Source: Pratylenchus scribneri (taxonomy: Eukaryota > Nematoda > Chromadorea > Rhabditida > Pratylenchidae). From it: a stretch of 64,000 nt of DNA. The DNA lies in the NCBI GenBank assembly GCA_030063045.1, contig JAQSEB010000146.1:310001-374000 (forward strand). The letters are read 5' to 3'. The notes beneath the pieces were generated by a model. The model did not search any database. It was not told the DNA's origin and saw only the letters and a program-made list of their open reading frames with translations. The first letter of the stretch is position 1. Every line of letters starts with the position of its first letter. This document shows positions 35,452 through 48,600 of the stretch, in pieces. The position numbers and the translations under genes were made by a program.

Positions 35452-37316
35452 TCAATTCCCCAAAATATTGGCAATGCCGGTAGATGGTGTTGACGAGGGT
35501 GGGAAAAAATGGCCAGGAAATTGACTATGTTGGCAATTCCAATTGGCCAATCCGTTTGTCAATCTTTGTGCTTCAATGATTGGGTATATCCAGGCCAATC
35601 GATCCCATTGAAGACGCAATATTTCCATTTGTTGCCTCACACAACATCCATTATTATTCATTCCCGTTGGATTGGATTGGAAGGATAGTTGTTGTGGTTG
35701 AAGGGCAGCCTTATTTGGAGGAGGAAGAAGAGGCTTTTTCCCGTCAGTAATTGATGGCCTTTTTCCATTTGATGGACGTCCTAAACTTTTTTATCGGTTA
35801 ATTCGTCAATTAAAATATATCCCTTTTAATTCACCTTTTAATGCCTTACGGGCAACATGAGCAGTTAGCCGGGGCAACGATTTTTGTACCAAAAAAGTGC
35901 ATAGCCTTGGGGTCAAAGGAGGAATATTGCCGGAATGAAGTTTCGGATTAGGATTCGCAGAATGGCGATTTCTGGAAAATGGATTTTATAATATTTGATG
36001 GCAATACATTTACATTAGTATGATTAGAATTGTAAAAATTACAACTTTCCGGAAAACCGGAATTATTCTTTCCGGTTAAAACTTTCCGGAAAATAGGCGG
36101 AATTATTCTTTCCGGTTAAAACTTTCCGGAAAACAGGCGGCATTATTCTTTCCGGTTAAAACTTTCCAGAAAACAGGCGGATTTATTCTTTCCGATTAAA
36201 ACTTTCCGGAAACTAGGCGGAATTAATTCTTTCCGGTTGAAACTTTCCGGAAACTGGGCGGAATTAAATCTTTCCGGTTAAAACTTTCCGGGAAACAGGC
36301 GGAATTATTCTTTCCGGTTAAAACTTTCCGGAAAATAGGCGGAATTATTCTTTCCGGTTAAAACTTTCCGGAAAACAGGCGGCATTATTCTTTCCGGTTA
36401 AAACTTTCCAGAAAACAGGCGGATTTATTCTTTCCGATTAAAACTTTCCGGAAACTAGGCGGAATTAATTCTTTCCGGTTGAAACTTTCCGGAAACTAGG
36501 CGGAATTAATTCTTTCTGGTTAAAACTTTCCGGAAAACAGGCGGCATTATTCTTTCCGGTTAAAACTTTCCAGAAAACAGGCGGATTTATTCTTTCCGAT
36601 TAAAACTTTCCGGAAACTAGGCGGAATTAATTCTTTCCGGTTAAAACTTTCCGGAAACTAGGCGGAATTAATTCTTTCCGGTTAAAACTTTCCGGAAACT
36701 AGGCGGAATTAATTCTTTCCGGTTAAAACCTTCCGGAAAACAGGCGGATTTATTCTTTCCGTTAAAACTTTCCGGAAAACAGGCGGATTTATTCTTTCCG
36801 GTTAAAACTTTCCGGAAAAAGACAAAGGAAGAATTGAAATAATCTAAAGGGCTATTCATTTATTGTGGGGGCCAATCACCTGCTTCTTCTGGAAGAGAAC
36901 ATCATTTGACATCCTTCAACAGTACATCTAAATAAAATTTCCATTATAATTTTTGTTTTATAGGATTTGAAAATTTTTCTGATTGAATGACCTCAACATA
37001 ACAAATTTCCCCTTCTAAATCATTTCCATTTGATTAATTTTCCCCAAAAATTATCCCGAATTTCCCACTTGTGCATCTCTCGAAGATGGACGGCGCTATT
37101 GTGAATTTTCAGGGCTCCTTTGTCACAAAATGTTTTCCCGCATTTTTGGCATTGGACACGCCTTTTCTCAGCTTTAGCCCTGGCCGCTTCCCTTCGTCTT
37201 CGGGCCAAGTCAGCATCTTCCACCTTCTTTTTCGCCATTGTTCCTTCTTTTGTTCTTCCATCATCGGCACTGGCTGCTAGGAATTCTGCATTGAATTTGA
37301 TCGAATTGGATGACAT
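35452..37316 (-). CDS. basonuclin/disco-type C2H2 zinc-finger protein, copy A
   Basis: Four exons (37316-37069, 36927-36880, 35971-35835, 35780-35452) give 253 residues. Basonuclin and Drosophila Disconnected share a paired C2H2 unit and act as nuclear transcription regulators. Finger 1 (about 56-77) reads CQKCGKTFCDKGALKIHNSA, then VHLREMHK. Finger 2 (about 84-111) reads CTVEGCQMMFSSRRSRNRH then SANPNPKLH, a near-diagnostic family signature. Finger 2 is split after SSRRSR by a 0.9-kb intron that is mostly a 40-bp minisatellite. The rest is low complexity or Pro/Gln-rich, with a C-terminal part (LRLQWDRLAWIYP) I do not recognise. A longer paralogue lies 2.8 kb upstream on the same strand. Confidence 0.92.
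36043..36820 (-). repeat. 40-bp minisatellite array, about 19 units, in zinc-finger gene A intron
   Basis: Unit of about 40-41 bp of the form tttccggttaaaactttccg, then gaaaanaggcggaattattc, containing the self-complementary pair TTTCCGG / CCGGAAA. Variant units (cagaaaac, ccgattaaaac, aggcggcatt) recur in the same order at about 36100, 36380 and 36540, showing a higher-order repeat of several units. Confidence 0.95.
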
Positions 37317-40086
37317 TTTGGAATGGAATTTTGGCAGATATTGCGGTAAAATTGAATCGGAGATGCTTTTATAAGAGATGTAGAGGAGGACAATTTCTGG
37401 CAATATGGTCGACTGGCAGCCGATGACGGGAATTGGGAGAAACAAAAGAAGTGCCAACCGGGAAGGAGGGTGGGGACAAGAAAAAGCAACGATGGACGGC
37501 CGCCCGGATGACAGTCAATGTCCCACCAAAACGACAATGGCACCCACCCACCCATGGGCCAATGGGCGCTATTGGCCCAGCCCATTTGGCTGAATGAGAG
37601 GGAAATGTGGGCATGACATGGGGACACAGGGCCAAGGAAATGGTGTGGTGTGGTCGCCGTCTCTCTCTCTTCTCCTCGTCGTTTCTTTGGTTGTCTCTTG
37701 TCGAAATGTGAGAAATTCTGTTGTCCCCTTCCTTCCTTCCTTTCTTTCTCGCCGCTCCCTTCCAATTTCCAATTCTCGAGAGTCCCACTCCAGGCCCAAA
37801 CACCGTATACCCACAAAAGTGCCGTCCCGTGGAAAGGAAAAGAAGTAGAGGATTTAACAAGAGATTACCCCAAAGGCAAATTAATTAATTTGCTTCAGCA
37901 ATGGAATCAAAAAATGCCTAAAGGAACTTCAATTTCCTTACCATTTCCATTAATAAAACCCCTGCCTTTTTTATTTGTCCTCAATTGTCGCCTCCACTTT
38001 TCAATCATCCTTTTATTCTTCCCACCAATTATTTAGTTCATCCTCGGGCTCCATCCATATTGTTGGCCTCTCTCCGTCCATCGTTTTTGTTGATTCCAAT
38101 TTGCATAATCGGCTTGACTTCCTCCTTTTCCCTCCCACCCAATTTTCAATCCATCCGATATGGTCATCCGGCATCCAATTCACGAGGGGAAATGGGGGCA
38201 AGGAACGAGGGTGGCCAGTCCACAATGAGTTGTGTGCCTCGGCTATTGGTGGCCAAATCCCCGTCCTATGCAATGTCTTCTCCTTTGGGACGTCGTTTTT
38301 GGTCGTCAAGGGTGGGAGGGCCTTTCCACACCATTTTTGGGCCCAGCCAAGATTAATGGGCCGAAAGAGTGCAAGTGAAGGCGATGATTGTCGTCCAATT
38401 CGCCAGTGGATTGGCAAATGGCAGAGTAACAAAAATTGTTGGCAATTGGAGGAACTGTTTTTTTTCAATGAATATATCCGATTAGTTTGGCCATCGCAGA
38501 TTCTATTTTCATTCGGAAAAACCAAAAATTCTAGACCGAGTTTGTTGTAATTGTAACTAATTTTGATCCTCGATACCAAAAAACTTAACAAATTAATTGA
38601 TAATATATAAGCCACGTAATTCGGCCACTATTAAATTTTGTCAGTATATTTACCGCATCATTTATTCATTCTCTTTTCATAGAGAAGGAAAATACTATGC
38701 TTCCATGCATTAGTATTCAGTTGATGTGTGTTTTTTTCCAATTGGCCAAATAAAATCCACCCAAAATGAGAATTTGCCGAAAATGATGGCGTGCGAGGTT
38801 TGGCCGAATTGGTGTGCAACGGGGAAATTGGATGGGATGGATGGGCCCCATTTCCTCCTAATTGCATGTTTTTGTGTTGGTTTGGGGCCTCCTTTGAGAC
38901 ATTCAACAAATGCGGCTGCCCCAAAATGGAATGGCCGCCAAAGGATTTGGCCACCTTCACAAAAAACGGACTACGATGGATGGCATTTCGCCCCCTTTTT
39001 AGGTGCCAAAATGGTGGTTCCAAATGGAGGCCAAAAATGTCACAAAAAGCACACATTTATTTTGAATCCTTTTTTGACAGAAAAAATTGGTAAAAATGGA
39101 AGAAGAATTTGCATAAAATTCAAATCAAAATATTGCCCAATTTTGTCCATTTTTAGATGAATAATTGTGGGTAGAAATAATTAGAATTCTTCCATTTTCT
39201 TAAATTCATCCATTCAAGCATTCCCATTGCCAACAAATTCATCCCCATTTTTTTCCTTTTTAGTTGGCTGTCAACACTGCCAAAATTCCCTCCTAAAAAC
39301 TCCTCGGCATAAGGCCATCCATTTTCTGGCCAAAATGTGCTCATTCTTCTCCCTTTTATTCTTCCCAACCGATGGAGACTGTCAACTTTGCCCTATTCGG
39401 CAAAGTCCCTTGAAAAAAGGGGTGAATATGTCCCCAGGGATCTGGCACAACTGCCACTGAATCCTTGCATTTTCATTGAATAATTTTCCAAAAACATAAG
39501 ACGAATTTGACGATCGTTCATTTCAACTTACAATGAATATATAAAAAGTATAATGAAATTTTTATGCACTCGGTTTATATTTTAAAAATTATTAATTATG
39601 GCAAAAAAGCAGATCAGAGAATACATAAAATAAACATTAATAAATGATAATAACACTAAATGTCTGGCTAAATAAAATGTATTTTAAATTCATTTTTGAT
39701 TATTGTTGATGTTTGGGTCTGTCGTCGTCCTAGAATCGAAGGGTCAGGGAAATGAGGAATTAGATTAAAAATTAAAATATATTGTTGTGATGGGTAGAAA
39801 TATTTTTGGAAGTGAATCTGCGAAAGGCCAACGGCAGACACCGAACATTAAATAATTGTGAAATGAACCGGAAAATAGGGAAAATGTGCTTATAATCTAT
39901 TAAAATTGTATTGACGGTTTGTGGACGAAAATAAATAGAATATAAGGTATTATAATAAAGGCATTTTGAATTTATATCGAATCTAATCTACTAAACCCTA
40001 AATTAAGTAAATTTCATAATAAAAAGTATTCATCCTAGTTAAAAAGGAAAAGTTCTAATTGTGAATGAATTATTCCATTTGTTTAA
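37317..40086. other. 2.8-kb intergenic region between the zinc-finger paralogues
   Basis: Upstream region of copy A and downstream of copy B. From about 37400 to 39460 the sequence is less AT-rich than other intergenic DNA and full of ggccaa / ttggcc words, with long but unsupported open frames on both strands. I found no domain or splice pattern, so I treat it as probable regulatory DNA of a transcription-factor gene. 39460-40086 is AT-rich with nothing seen. Confidence 0.4.
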
Positions 40087-42549
40087 TTAATTTATTGCTT
40101 CAGCCACCGCCTTTGGTTTGGTTGCCTCCAGCAAACGAAGAATTTGATGGTGGATTGGTGACAAATGTGCAGAATTGTTGTTTTCCTCTTCTAATTTTTG
40201 CTCCGGCTTTTGCCCTTCCACTATCATTTTCGAGTGGTCCTTTTCTTTTTCAATTCGCCCTCTTTTTTGGAGATTTTGTCCACATTCTTCGGCCTCTTCC
40301 CAATCGCCGATGGCAAATATTTTCGAACGTCTACCACTTTTGGCCAACAATCCAGCATGCATATTCAAATTTAGGGAATGTCGATTTCTGGAAAATGATT
40401 TTATTACTATTTGAGACAAAAGTAAAATAATGAAATTTGTATAGGATTCTATTTTTACGTTTCCGGAAAAAGGCGGAATTAATTCTTTCCGGTTAAAACT
40501 TTCCGGAAAATAGGCGGATTTATTCTTTCCGGTTAAAACTTTCCGGAAACTAGGCGGAATTAATTCTTTCCGGTTAAAACTTTCCGGAAACTAGGCGGAA
40601 TTAATTCTCTCCGGTTAAAACTTTCCGGAAACTAGGCGGAATTAATTCTTTCCGGTTAAAACTTTCCGGAAACTAGGCGGAATTAATTCTTTCCGGTTAA
40701 AACTTTCCGGAAACTAGGCGGAATTAATTATTTCCGGTTAAAACTTTTTCTCAATATTCCGGAAAACAAAAGATGATCTTTTTCTATTTCTATAATGTGT
40801 AATATTAATAGGATAGGCCAAATAAATTTCCCCATTATTTTCACCTGCTTCTTCTGGACGAAAAAGCTCGGTCGCATCCTTGAATCTGAAGTAATCAGTA
40901 ATGAAAGAAAAGCTAGTAAATATTAACATGTGATAAAATAAATAATAATATTATATTTTATATTTATGTGATTTGATTGGCTTTCTCCTATGAAATAATT
41001 ACCGTGCAAAAATGAGTTTCCTTCAAATGCACAGCACTATTGTGTATTTTCAGTGCACCTTTGTCACAATATGTCTGTAAAATTGGTTAATTGTTAATAT
41101 ATAAATCACACAAAAATGATCCCATTTCCTACCTTTAAACAAATCGGGCATTGTACTCGCCTTTTGCCCCCACCGGTCATTTTTGTTTTGCCTTCAAACT
41201 CTTCGCTACACAAATCCTCTTCAACGCCGAATTCTTGGCCAATTCCTCCGCTTTCAATTTCCAATTGCCCCTCTTTATTTAAGCCCAAATGACTGCCATC
41301 CACTTCGGCCGAATCATCGTCCTCAATTTGGGTGCTCGCCGTCGTCGCAGGATTTGTGAGCTCCTCTTCGGCCTCTTCTTCGCCTCTTTCCCGCTTCATT
41401 ATTTGGCCATCGAATTCATCGGTGTGGTCTGCAATGAATAAATTGGTGACTTGGAAATTTGGCCAAAAATAAAGATAAAATTTCTACTTCAAAATGAATG
41501 TAACCCACAAGTATTTTTTAGAGAAATAATATCAAAAGAAGGGGTTGATATTTATTTAGAAATATTTTAAATTTTTATGGCCATAAAATGGGATTCACCT
41601 GCACTTTTCGAAGGCGATCTTCCAGTTCCAATGTCATCCTCTCTCTCTTCCTTCTCCATTAATGTTTCCATTTCCATTCGTACTTTCCCTTCATTATCGC
41701 CTCCATTTGGGGTGCCAAAAAATTGTTCTGATGCCAAATTTGTGGCCCCTAATTCCGCCTCCTCCCTTGCCACAATCCTCTGCTGCTGTTCACCACCACC
41801 AGCCAATGCCAATGCCAAAAGGGAATGGACAGCGGATTGGCGTAATGAATGGACGAGTGGGGCCATTTCGGGCAAAAGAACATTGGCAGAATGCAAAAGT
41901 TGCAACTCCAAATGTAGAGGAGCACATTGCCAAAGTCCAGACGGAGAGGGTGGCTTAAAAATTTTTGGGGAATATAAAATATTGGAAGTGTTATAAAAGG
42001 GCATTTGATAACACACAAATCTAAAATGCTTACATTTTGATGATAGCCACGACGAAAATCGGCCATTGTCCATCCGCAGTTGGCCAACAAGCATTCCGCC
42101 TCCTCCTCTCCGGCCAATAATTCCAACGCTCGATCCATCAGAATCTGTGAATGCAACAAATGAAGACATAAATAAATGGAAAAAAAAGCTAATCTGTTCA
42201 CCTTCATTCGCATTGGAATTGCCTGGAAGCCATTTAGCAATGAATTGAGAAGTGGCCGAAAGCGATTAGTAAATGAGGCGGATTGTTGTGCGATTGTGGG
42301 CGAAATTGATGGAGGAGAAGGGAATAGAAGAAGCCCATTTGAAGATGATGATGGACTTTGGCATTTGAGGGAAGGAATTGAGTGCAGTGGTGAAAGTTGT
42401 GGAAGAAATTGTTGTTGCAAAATAATTGGGGACAAGGCGGCCAATTGTTGAGGTGGATTTTGTTGTTGATTGAGGGCGGCAAGAAGGACTAAATGTTGAG
42501 GAAGAATTTGGGGCAAAATTGGGACCAATGTTGAATCTGATGAGGCCAT
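40087..42549 (-). CDS. basonuclin/disco-type C2H2 zinc-finger protein, copy B
   Basis: Seven exons (42549-42202, 42144-42034, 41953-41599, 41428-41133, 41074-41003, 40885-40845, 40387-40087) give 507 residues. The same two-finger unit as copy A sits at about 364-420: CPICLKTYCDKGALKIHNSA, HLKETHF, CTIQGCDRAFSSRRSRNRH. Upstream is a Gln/Pro/Leu-rich region (1-116), a conserved-looking LLANCGWTMADFRRGY segment and an acidic Glu-rich stretch. The C-terminus is charged (about 430-507). Finger 1 is split by an intron absent from copy A, whereas finger 2 is split at exactly the same codon and phase as copy A, again by an intron carrying the 40-bp minisatellite. Likely a DNA-binding regulator; target unknown. 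Confidence 0.92.
40459..40766 (-). repeat. 40-bp minisatellite array, about 7 units, in zinc-finger gene B intron
   Basis: Same unit as the array at 36.0-36.8 kb (tttccggttaaaactttccg plus ggaaactaggcggaattaat). It sits in the homologous intron of the paralogue. Units are more uniform here, mostly the aactaggcggaattaattct variant. Confidence 0.95.
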
Positions 42550-45500
42550 TTTTGGGAGGGATTTCTGCTTAAAATTATGGGAAAATTAGGGGGTAGAGAA
42601 TTAGGCATTTATAAAAGAAAGGGAAAATCTGGAATTAGAGGCCAAAAAGGCAGAGAAAAGCCAATTTGTTCGATTGTTTTTAATAAAAAAATTGAACCGG
42701 CAGTAAAATCTTATTCTTCCATTTTGTCCCTTTGCAATTCTCAGAGGTTTGTCCCCTGCATCTCAAAGAATACGGTAATGGAAGGATGGAAGAAAATTGT
42801 CCTCTTTGGTGACGGATCGCTCCGCTCTTTATGAAGCCCCCAACCCGCCGCGAGCTGTCCCCATATTTTCCATTTTTGCACATATTGACAGGGGAGAAAA
42901 TGTTGTGAATGAATCAGAACATTACACGGCGAAAAGGGAGAATGAAGGCAAAATGAATGGCTTTATATGGAATATGGATGGATGAAGTGCTCCTGTGGCT
43001 ATGGGAAATGATCGGGGCCAATTCAAATGGAAGGGAAAATGTCACGAATATGGGTTTGATATAGGAAAAAAATAGAGGGGACAAGCCGACAAGCACAAGC
43101 ACAACATTTTCTCCGTACCTTTTTATATTTGAGACGATTTGTTATTTTGAATTTTGTGTGACACCGAATAAATAAAATACTAATATTGTGCGGTTGTGAA
43201 AAATGGCAAAGGATGGCGGTCTGTCATTTGTGTTTTTTTTGAAGGAAGCCGCTAACACTGTTATTATTGCCACCTTCTCTCATTTTCCGCATTTGTTGTG
43301 ATTGTGACCTTTGGGCTTTTGAGACAAGGGAATATATCGCTCACATGCACATCAAAAGCAGATTTCTTCTATCAGAGAATGACAAAAAGAGAAACTTATC
43401 CAAATGGGGAAATTGGGTGGATAAATTGCAGAATTTATACACAGAATTGTTGTATGAATTTATGGCCTTTTAATTTTGTCCCTCTAAATGAGAAGGAAAT
43501 GGACATATTTTTGTTGCGCAAAAAAAAGATGGATTCATTTGCATAATTCCCCTTTTCCCACTTTCTCCTTCATCGACCATTTTTATGGCCAAGGAGTTTG
43601 ATGGCTGTGAAGTTAACTATTATAAATGCAAATTTAAATAGGCCATATGGGTTTATTTTTTATTTGAATGAATTCATCCTTTTCTATTCGCCTTTGGAGG
43701 ACAAGGAAATAAAACGGAAAAGAATTGCATTTGGCAAAAAATTGTTTGTAACCCAGCCGATTAAATTTGCCAAACATTTGAGATTGGAATGGACCGAAAA
43801 GGGATAAATTTGCATTTCCCCTTTATTTATTTTTTTCATCCATTTCTGGACATTTCTTTTTGGCCAAACTTCCATCCCCCATCAGTTTGGGTTAATCTAA
43901 AGGACATTGGATAAAATTTTCGAATAAATGATGATTGAAGAAAAAATTGTTAATGGGGAAATTAATTTTAAGATGGAAAAAAATGAAGGATTCCAAGGCT
44001 ACAAGTTGCCATTGCCAGCGAGCCAAATGATAGGCTAATTAAGCATGGGCTGGCAAAATTCGCCACTCCATCCATAATGAAGGTTTGACGCCAATGAATG
44101 AACTAATTTGAGTTTGAATGGTTTATGTCGCCTCCCATCTTATTCTCCGCCCCTCCACCCCCAATTTTCCTCCAACCAAGCAACCAAAGTCCACGATGGG
44201 CGGCCAACAAAAAAATCGTCGTTGTCCCCTTCCTTCTCGCTTCGGGGGCTGTCCTCTTTGCTGCCACCAAAATGTGCGACCGAGGGGGCGAAATTTCTCG
44301 GAAAAACCCAAACCCAACAAAAACGATGGGCAACAAGGCGTTGGTCTCTAAATCAACCCCCAAGGCGACAATTGTCATCGTCAATTGTGCTCCTTTTTTG
44401 TGAGTCACATTCTTTGCATGATGGACCCCATTTTCAATGTCCCCTCCCCATCCTCTTCCATCATCAAAAGTCAAAAAAAAAACCCACCATTCACATTCAT
44501 TTTGGGTGCTCGGGAGTCGTGAAGGGCTAATGAGAAGTGATTTGTGGCGGTGGGAAAAATTGAAGAGGGAAAAGCGACGGAAACAATCATCCATGGATGG
44601 CGAGGAGGAGTCCACCTGACACAACGATGCTGCGACAATTGACACCCCCACCCGCCCTTCCGACTTGGCCCCTTTTGACGGCCAAACAATAGGTCCCCTT
44701 TCCTCTCTTCCGATCCTTCCTTCTTTCACGGCCAGCGGCTGTCATCAAAGTCAAAAAGGTCCACCAAACCAAACGGGGAATTGGGAAGAAGGAGGACAAT
44801 GAAGATTGAGGAAAGGAAGCCGAAAATGATTGCGGAGAGTAATGGAAAGAAGTTTTGCAGAATTTTGGGAATAGGCTGTCAACAATTGTCATTTTTTTGA
44901 CGTCGTGAAAATTGCCAATGAGGAAGTGGAAAAATTAAATTAGTTTTTCTAAGAAAATGGGAATTATTTTTTCAAATGTATAAGTGGGAATTGTGAAGTA
45001 CAATAAAATTAAATAATGAATTCATAAATGTTTCAAGAAATATTGGCCAATTTGCTTCAGATTGTGTTTAGCTAGCGTATAAAAAATTGAGTAGAAGTTG
45101 AAATGAAAAATGAGTTACGAGGAGGACCATTGATGGTCAAATTTAAATTTTATAAAAATTATATTTTTTTTCTCTCACTTCGTTTTCTATAAATGTCAGA
45201 GAAAAAATATGGCGATATAATATGATGAACAATTAAGAGAGAGAAATATACAAAAAGTTAGCAGCAAAGAGCAAACAAAAAATAAAACGGAATTTGAATC
45301 AATCCGGATCCAGTCTCGGTCCCGGTTCCATTCCCCGATTCACGATCATGGTTTATAATTAAAAATTTGAATCGAAATTGGCAAATATAAACTAGGGTTG
45401 CCCCGGAAGTTCCGGTTCCGGTCAAAATCCTGGTTCCGGGGCAACCCTAATATAAACATATTCCCGTCTTATATAAATCAAGTAATGCCTGATTATTTAT

Positions 45501-45696
45501 GTTGTACAACATACAACTGTTATATGGTCGAAAATTCTATACAAAATAACCCAAATCAATCCTCTTATCAATCCCGTTCCCATTATCATAGCATCATATA
45601 AAAATTACAATTAGTACAATGCAATCAAATAATATTTAATGCATTCTTTCAGAGTTATTCATTCATTCAATTATATTATTCAAATCTGAACCATTG
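42550..45696. other. 3.1-kb intergenic region between zinc-finger gene B and the LOTUS-NADAR gene
   Basis: Divergent promoters. 42550-44900 resembles 37.4-39.5 kb in texture (ggcca words, unsupported open frames on both strands); 44100-44750 is the most GC-rich part. 44900-45690 is AT-rich, with a cryptically simple ccggttccgg block at 45300-45440. An acceptor-like gcattctttcag ends at 45652, 44 nt before the next ATG. No gene supported. Confidence 0.4.
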
Positions 45697-48600
45697 ATGC
45701 CACCTGACAATCATAATTTTCGAAGAATGGCCGACAATGGCCCACAACATTATGAAGGTGTGGTGCTGGATGATGACGACGACGATATTGGACTCCCAAT
45801 CATGAACAATGGAACTGAAGATGAAGATGATGAGGAGATTGGACTAGAAATGCCACCAGTTGAGGTCGCTCATCAATTATTGGCCAACCGACAGTCACAA
45901 CGAACAAGCGATGATGCCACAGAAACCGGATTCGAGGAGTTTGACAACCTCGTAGTTTCGCCGCAAAATCAGAACGATGATGATCTCACAATGCGCACCC
46001 AATATGGTGAAGTGAATTTCCAAACATTCATCGAGGAATTGATCTTCACATTGGCCTCAAAATACACTGGATACACAGATTTGAATGAATTGCGCCATGA
46101 TCTCGGGTTTAATCTCTTAATTTCTAAAATTTAATTTCAACAATGCTTTTTAGCAGAGATGCGGGCTTCTCACCTGATTTGCTTGTTCAACACTTCGGCT
46201 TCCCCAATTTCACCGCCCTGATGAATTCTGATCGGGTGCTCAAATATATTCAAGTCATACCAATTGATGGAAAATTGTGCTATTTGCCCCGTGATTTTTC
46301 CCGTTTTTCGCACATTCGAGATGCTCAGGAAATAACACAAAATGTCACAATGCTTCAGTACGGTTTTTTTGATTTTAATTAAATATTTAAAAAATATTTT
46401 CATTAATAGTAACTAAAAATGGAAATAATTTAATTTATTCCAATTTTAGCATGGATCAAGAAGAGCGCGACAAATTCTTTCGGTCTCTACTTCCCGCGAA
46501 TCGAGACGCAGCGATCAGAGGACGACAACGCATTTCGGAGATTCTCTATGAGTTGGGCGGCGAAACTAGACCAATCAATTGGCAGGAAATCCAAAAGAAA
46601 TATAAACAAAAATATGACGTCGAATTGGCAGGACAGGTTTTTTTTTTTGACTATTTTGAAGGAGGAATTATTAAATGTTTTTAAGGAGCTGAAGAGAATG
46701 TTTCAACGGGACAAAGCACTTTCCATCATCCACACATTGTTCGAGAAGGAAGTGAAGACGTTTGAAGGGAATTTGGCTGGTCATTTCTTCTTGCAATTCA
46801 AAATGCCTTATCATGGTTTAAATATTATTTTTACATTAAATTAATTTTAATATTTATTTTTTTAGAACTCGTTGAATATTATGAGGAACAATTACGAACA
46901 CACAGCGAAGCAGAGGCCTACCTTAGACAAGGACGCCACAATGCAAATTTGCCAGCAGTCAAACATAAAATTGTAAAATATTTATTTAAAAAATAATTTA
47001 AATTTGAATTATTTTTTATTTTAGGGTGCTTATCCAATTGGTCCAATGCAACTTCAAGGGAATCCGGCGGTCGATCGTTTTTTGGAACAGGGACCGTCGA
47101 CTTCGGCAGCAGCCGGAATTCCTCCTCCCAATCCAAAACCCACTTCGAATGGCCCAATTCAATCTGCGACGAATCCGCCGAATACAATTCTTCAAAATCA
47201 ATCCAATGGGCCGCAGCCGCCATCTTTTAGTAATTCTCAGACTAAAAGGTTAATAAATATATTCAAAATTAATTTAAAAAAATTATAAATTTTAAGCAAA
47301 TTCGCCACATTCGATTTGGATGCAATTCCAACCAAAGCCAATCCAAGTTTGAGTGAACGTCTGGCAATGATGAATGAACATCCAATCCATGATGCAACGG
47401 TCACCAATTCGCCGTCGAATAGGTTTCGATTTAATGAAGACGATATGGAGGCATATTCTGGACCGGGAAATGTTCCAAGGAATGAAGCAAATGATGGAAA
47501 TGGAATGTCGGAAAATGGGAACACCGCCAACCATCAAGTAAGTGAAAATATACACTTTAAAATATTAAATAAATTAGGCTAACTCAAAAAGACCTGCACA
47601 AATTAATTGCTAAGAAAGCATAAATAAGCTGAGAAATATACTCCAAGAGCTAAAGCCAAAACCTAGCCTATATAGGTCTTTGTCTTTAGCAGTGAAACTT
47701 GGGGCCCGGACTCCCCCGAAATCGGGAAAAATCCGGAAAATAGAGGTATTTTGTATTTTGGTAAAAAAAAGAGGAGAAAAATAGGAAAAAATGTCGAGGG
47801 ACCCGATCAAAAACCTATGTACCCCCCCCCCCCCCCCAAAAAAAAATAATACTGGCACCTGGTCTGGTCTTTAGGTTGCATGTTTTTCGGATGTAGCAAT
47901 TCTGGGGTGAATGAACAAACCCGAATAAATAGTCCTATATATAAACTCTTTCTTCGAGTGGAAAATGATTAATATTTAAATTTCCATTAAAAATTTAGCA
48001 GCCGGCATCAAACAAACAATTGAAATATACAAATTGCGTTGCTCCCAATGATATGACCGATTCGGAGGCGGAGGAAATGGATGATGAGGATGATGCCGCC
48101 AGTGTTGCCATTGCGCCTGGAGGCACTCGTCCAGTGGCCCGGGCAAGCCACGAATCGACGTTGCCCGCCTTCAATTTGCCATCCAACAATCCAATTCAAA
48201 GTCAAAATGCTGAATTTGGTGGCATGGGCCAGAATAATGCCAACAACAATGAGAATGGCACTGCCGGAATGGGAATTATGCCACCAACTTCGCGTCATTA
48301 TCATCAGAGAAACATCTTGAATTACATGACGGAAAAGGTTACTTTTTATTTTCTAAAATCATCACAAAAATCGAAAATAAAAATGATGGAAAATTAAAGC
48401 CAAAACTTGGCCCTAAATTTTTCTCCATTGAGATTTGAGTTTATCAAAATATTGTTTACTATTATTAAAATAATTTTTTAATATTTTAGGTTAATAAGAA
48501 AAGGGCAACCACACCAACTGCTGCTGCCGGTTGCCATACCCAAACAATGATGACACCCGCTCTTCCTGAACGAACCCCGACGCCCCCTCCTCCATTGCGT

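Noticed and set aside
36043..36820. CRISPR array
   Set aside because: The repeats are contiguous with no unique spacers, and this is a eukaryotic intron; it is a minisatellite.
37277..37860. Two long overlapping open frames (about 163-179 codons) on the minus strand
   Set aside because: They are out of frame with the zinc-finger gene that starts at 37316, have low-complexity content and no domain or splice support.
41567..42549. A 266-codon and a 200-codon continuous frame on the minus strand
   Set aside because: They read through introns of zinc-finger gene B; the spliced seven-exon model explains the same DNA with consistent splice sites.
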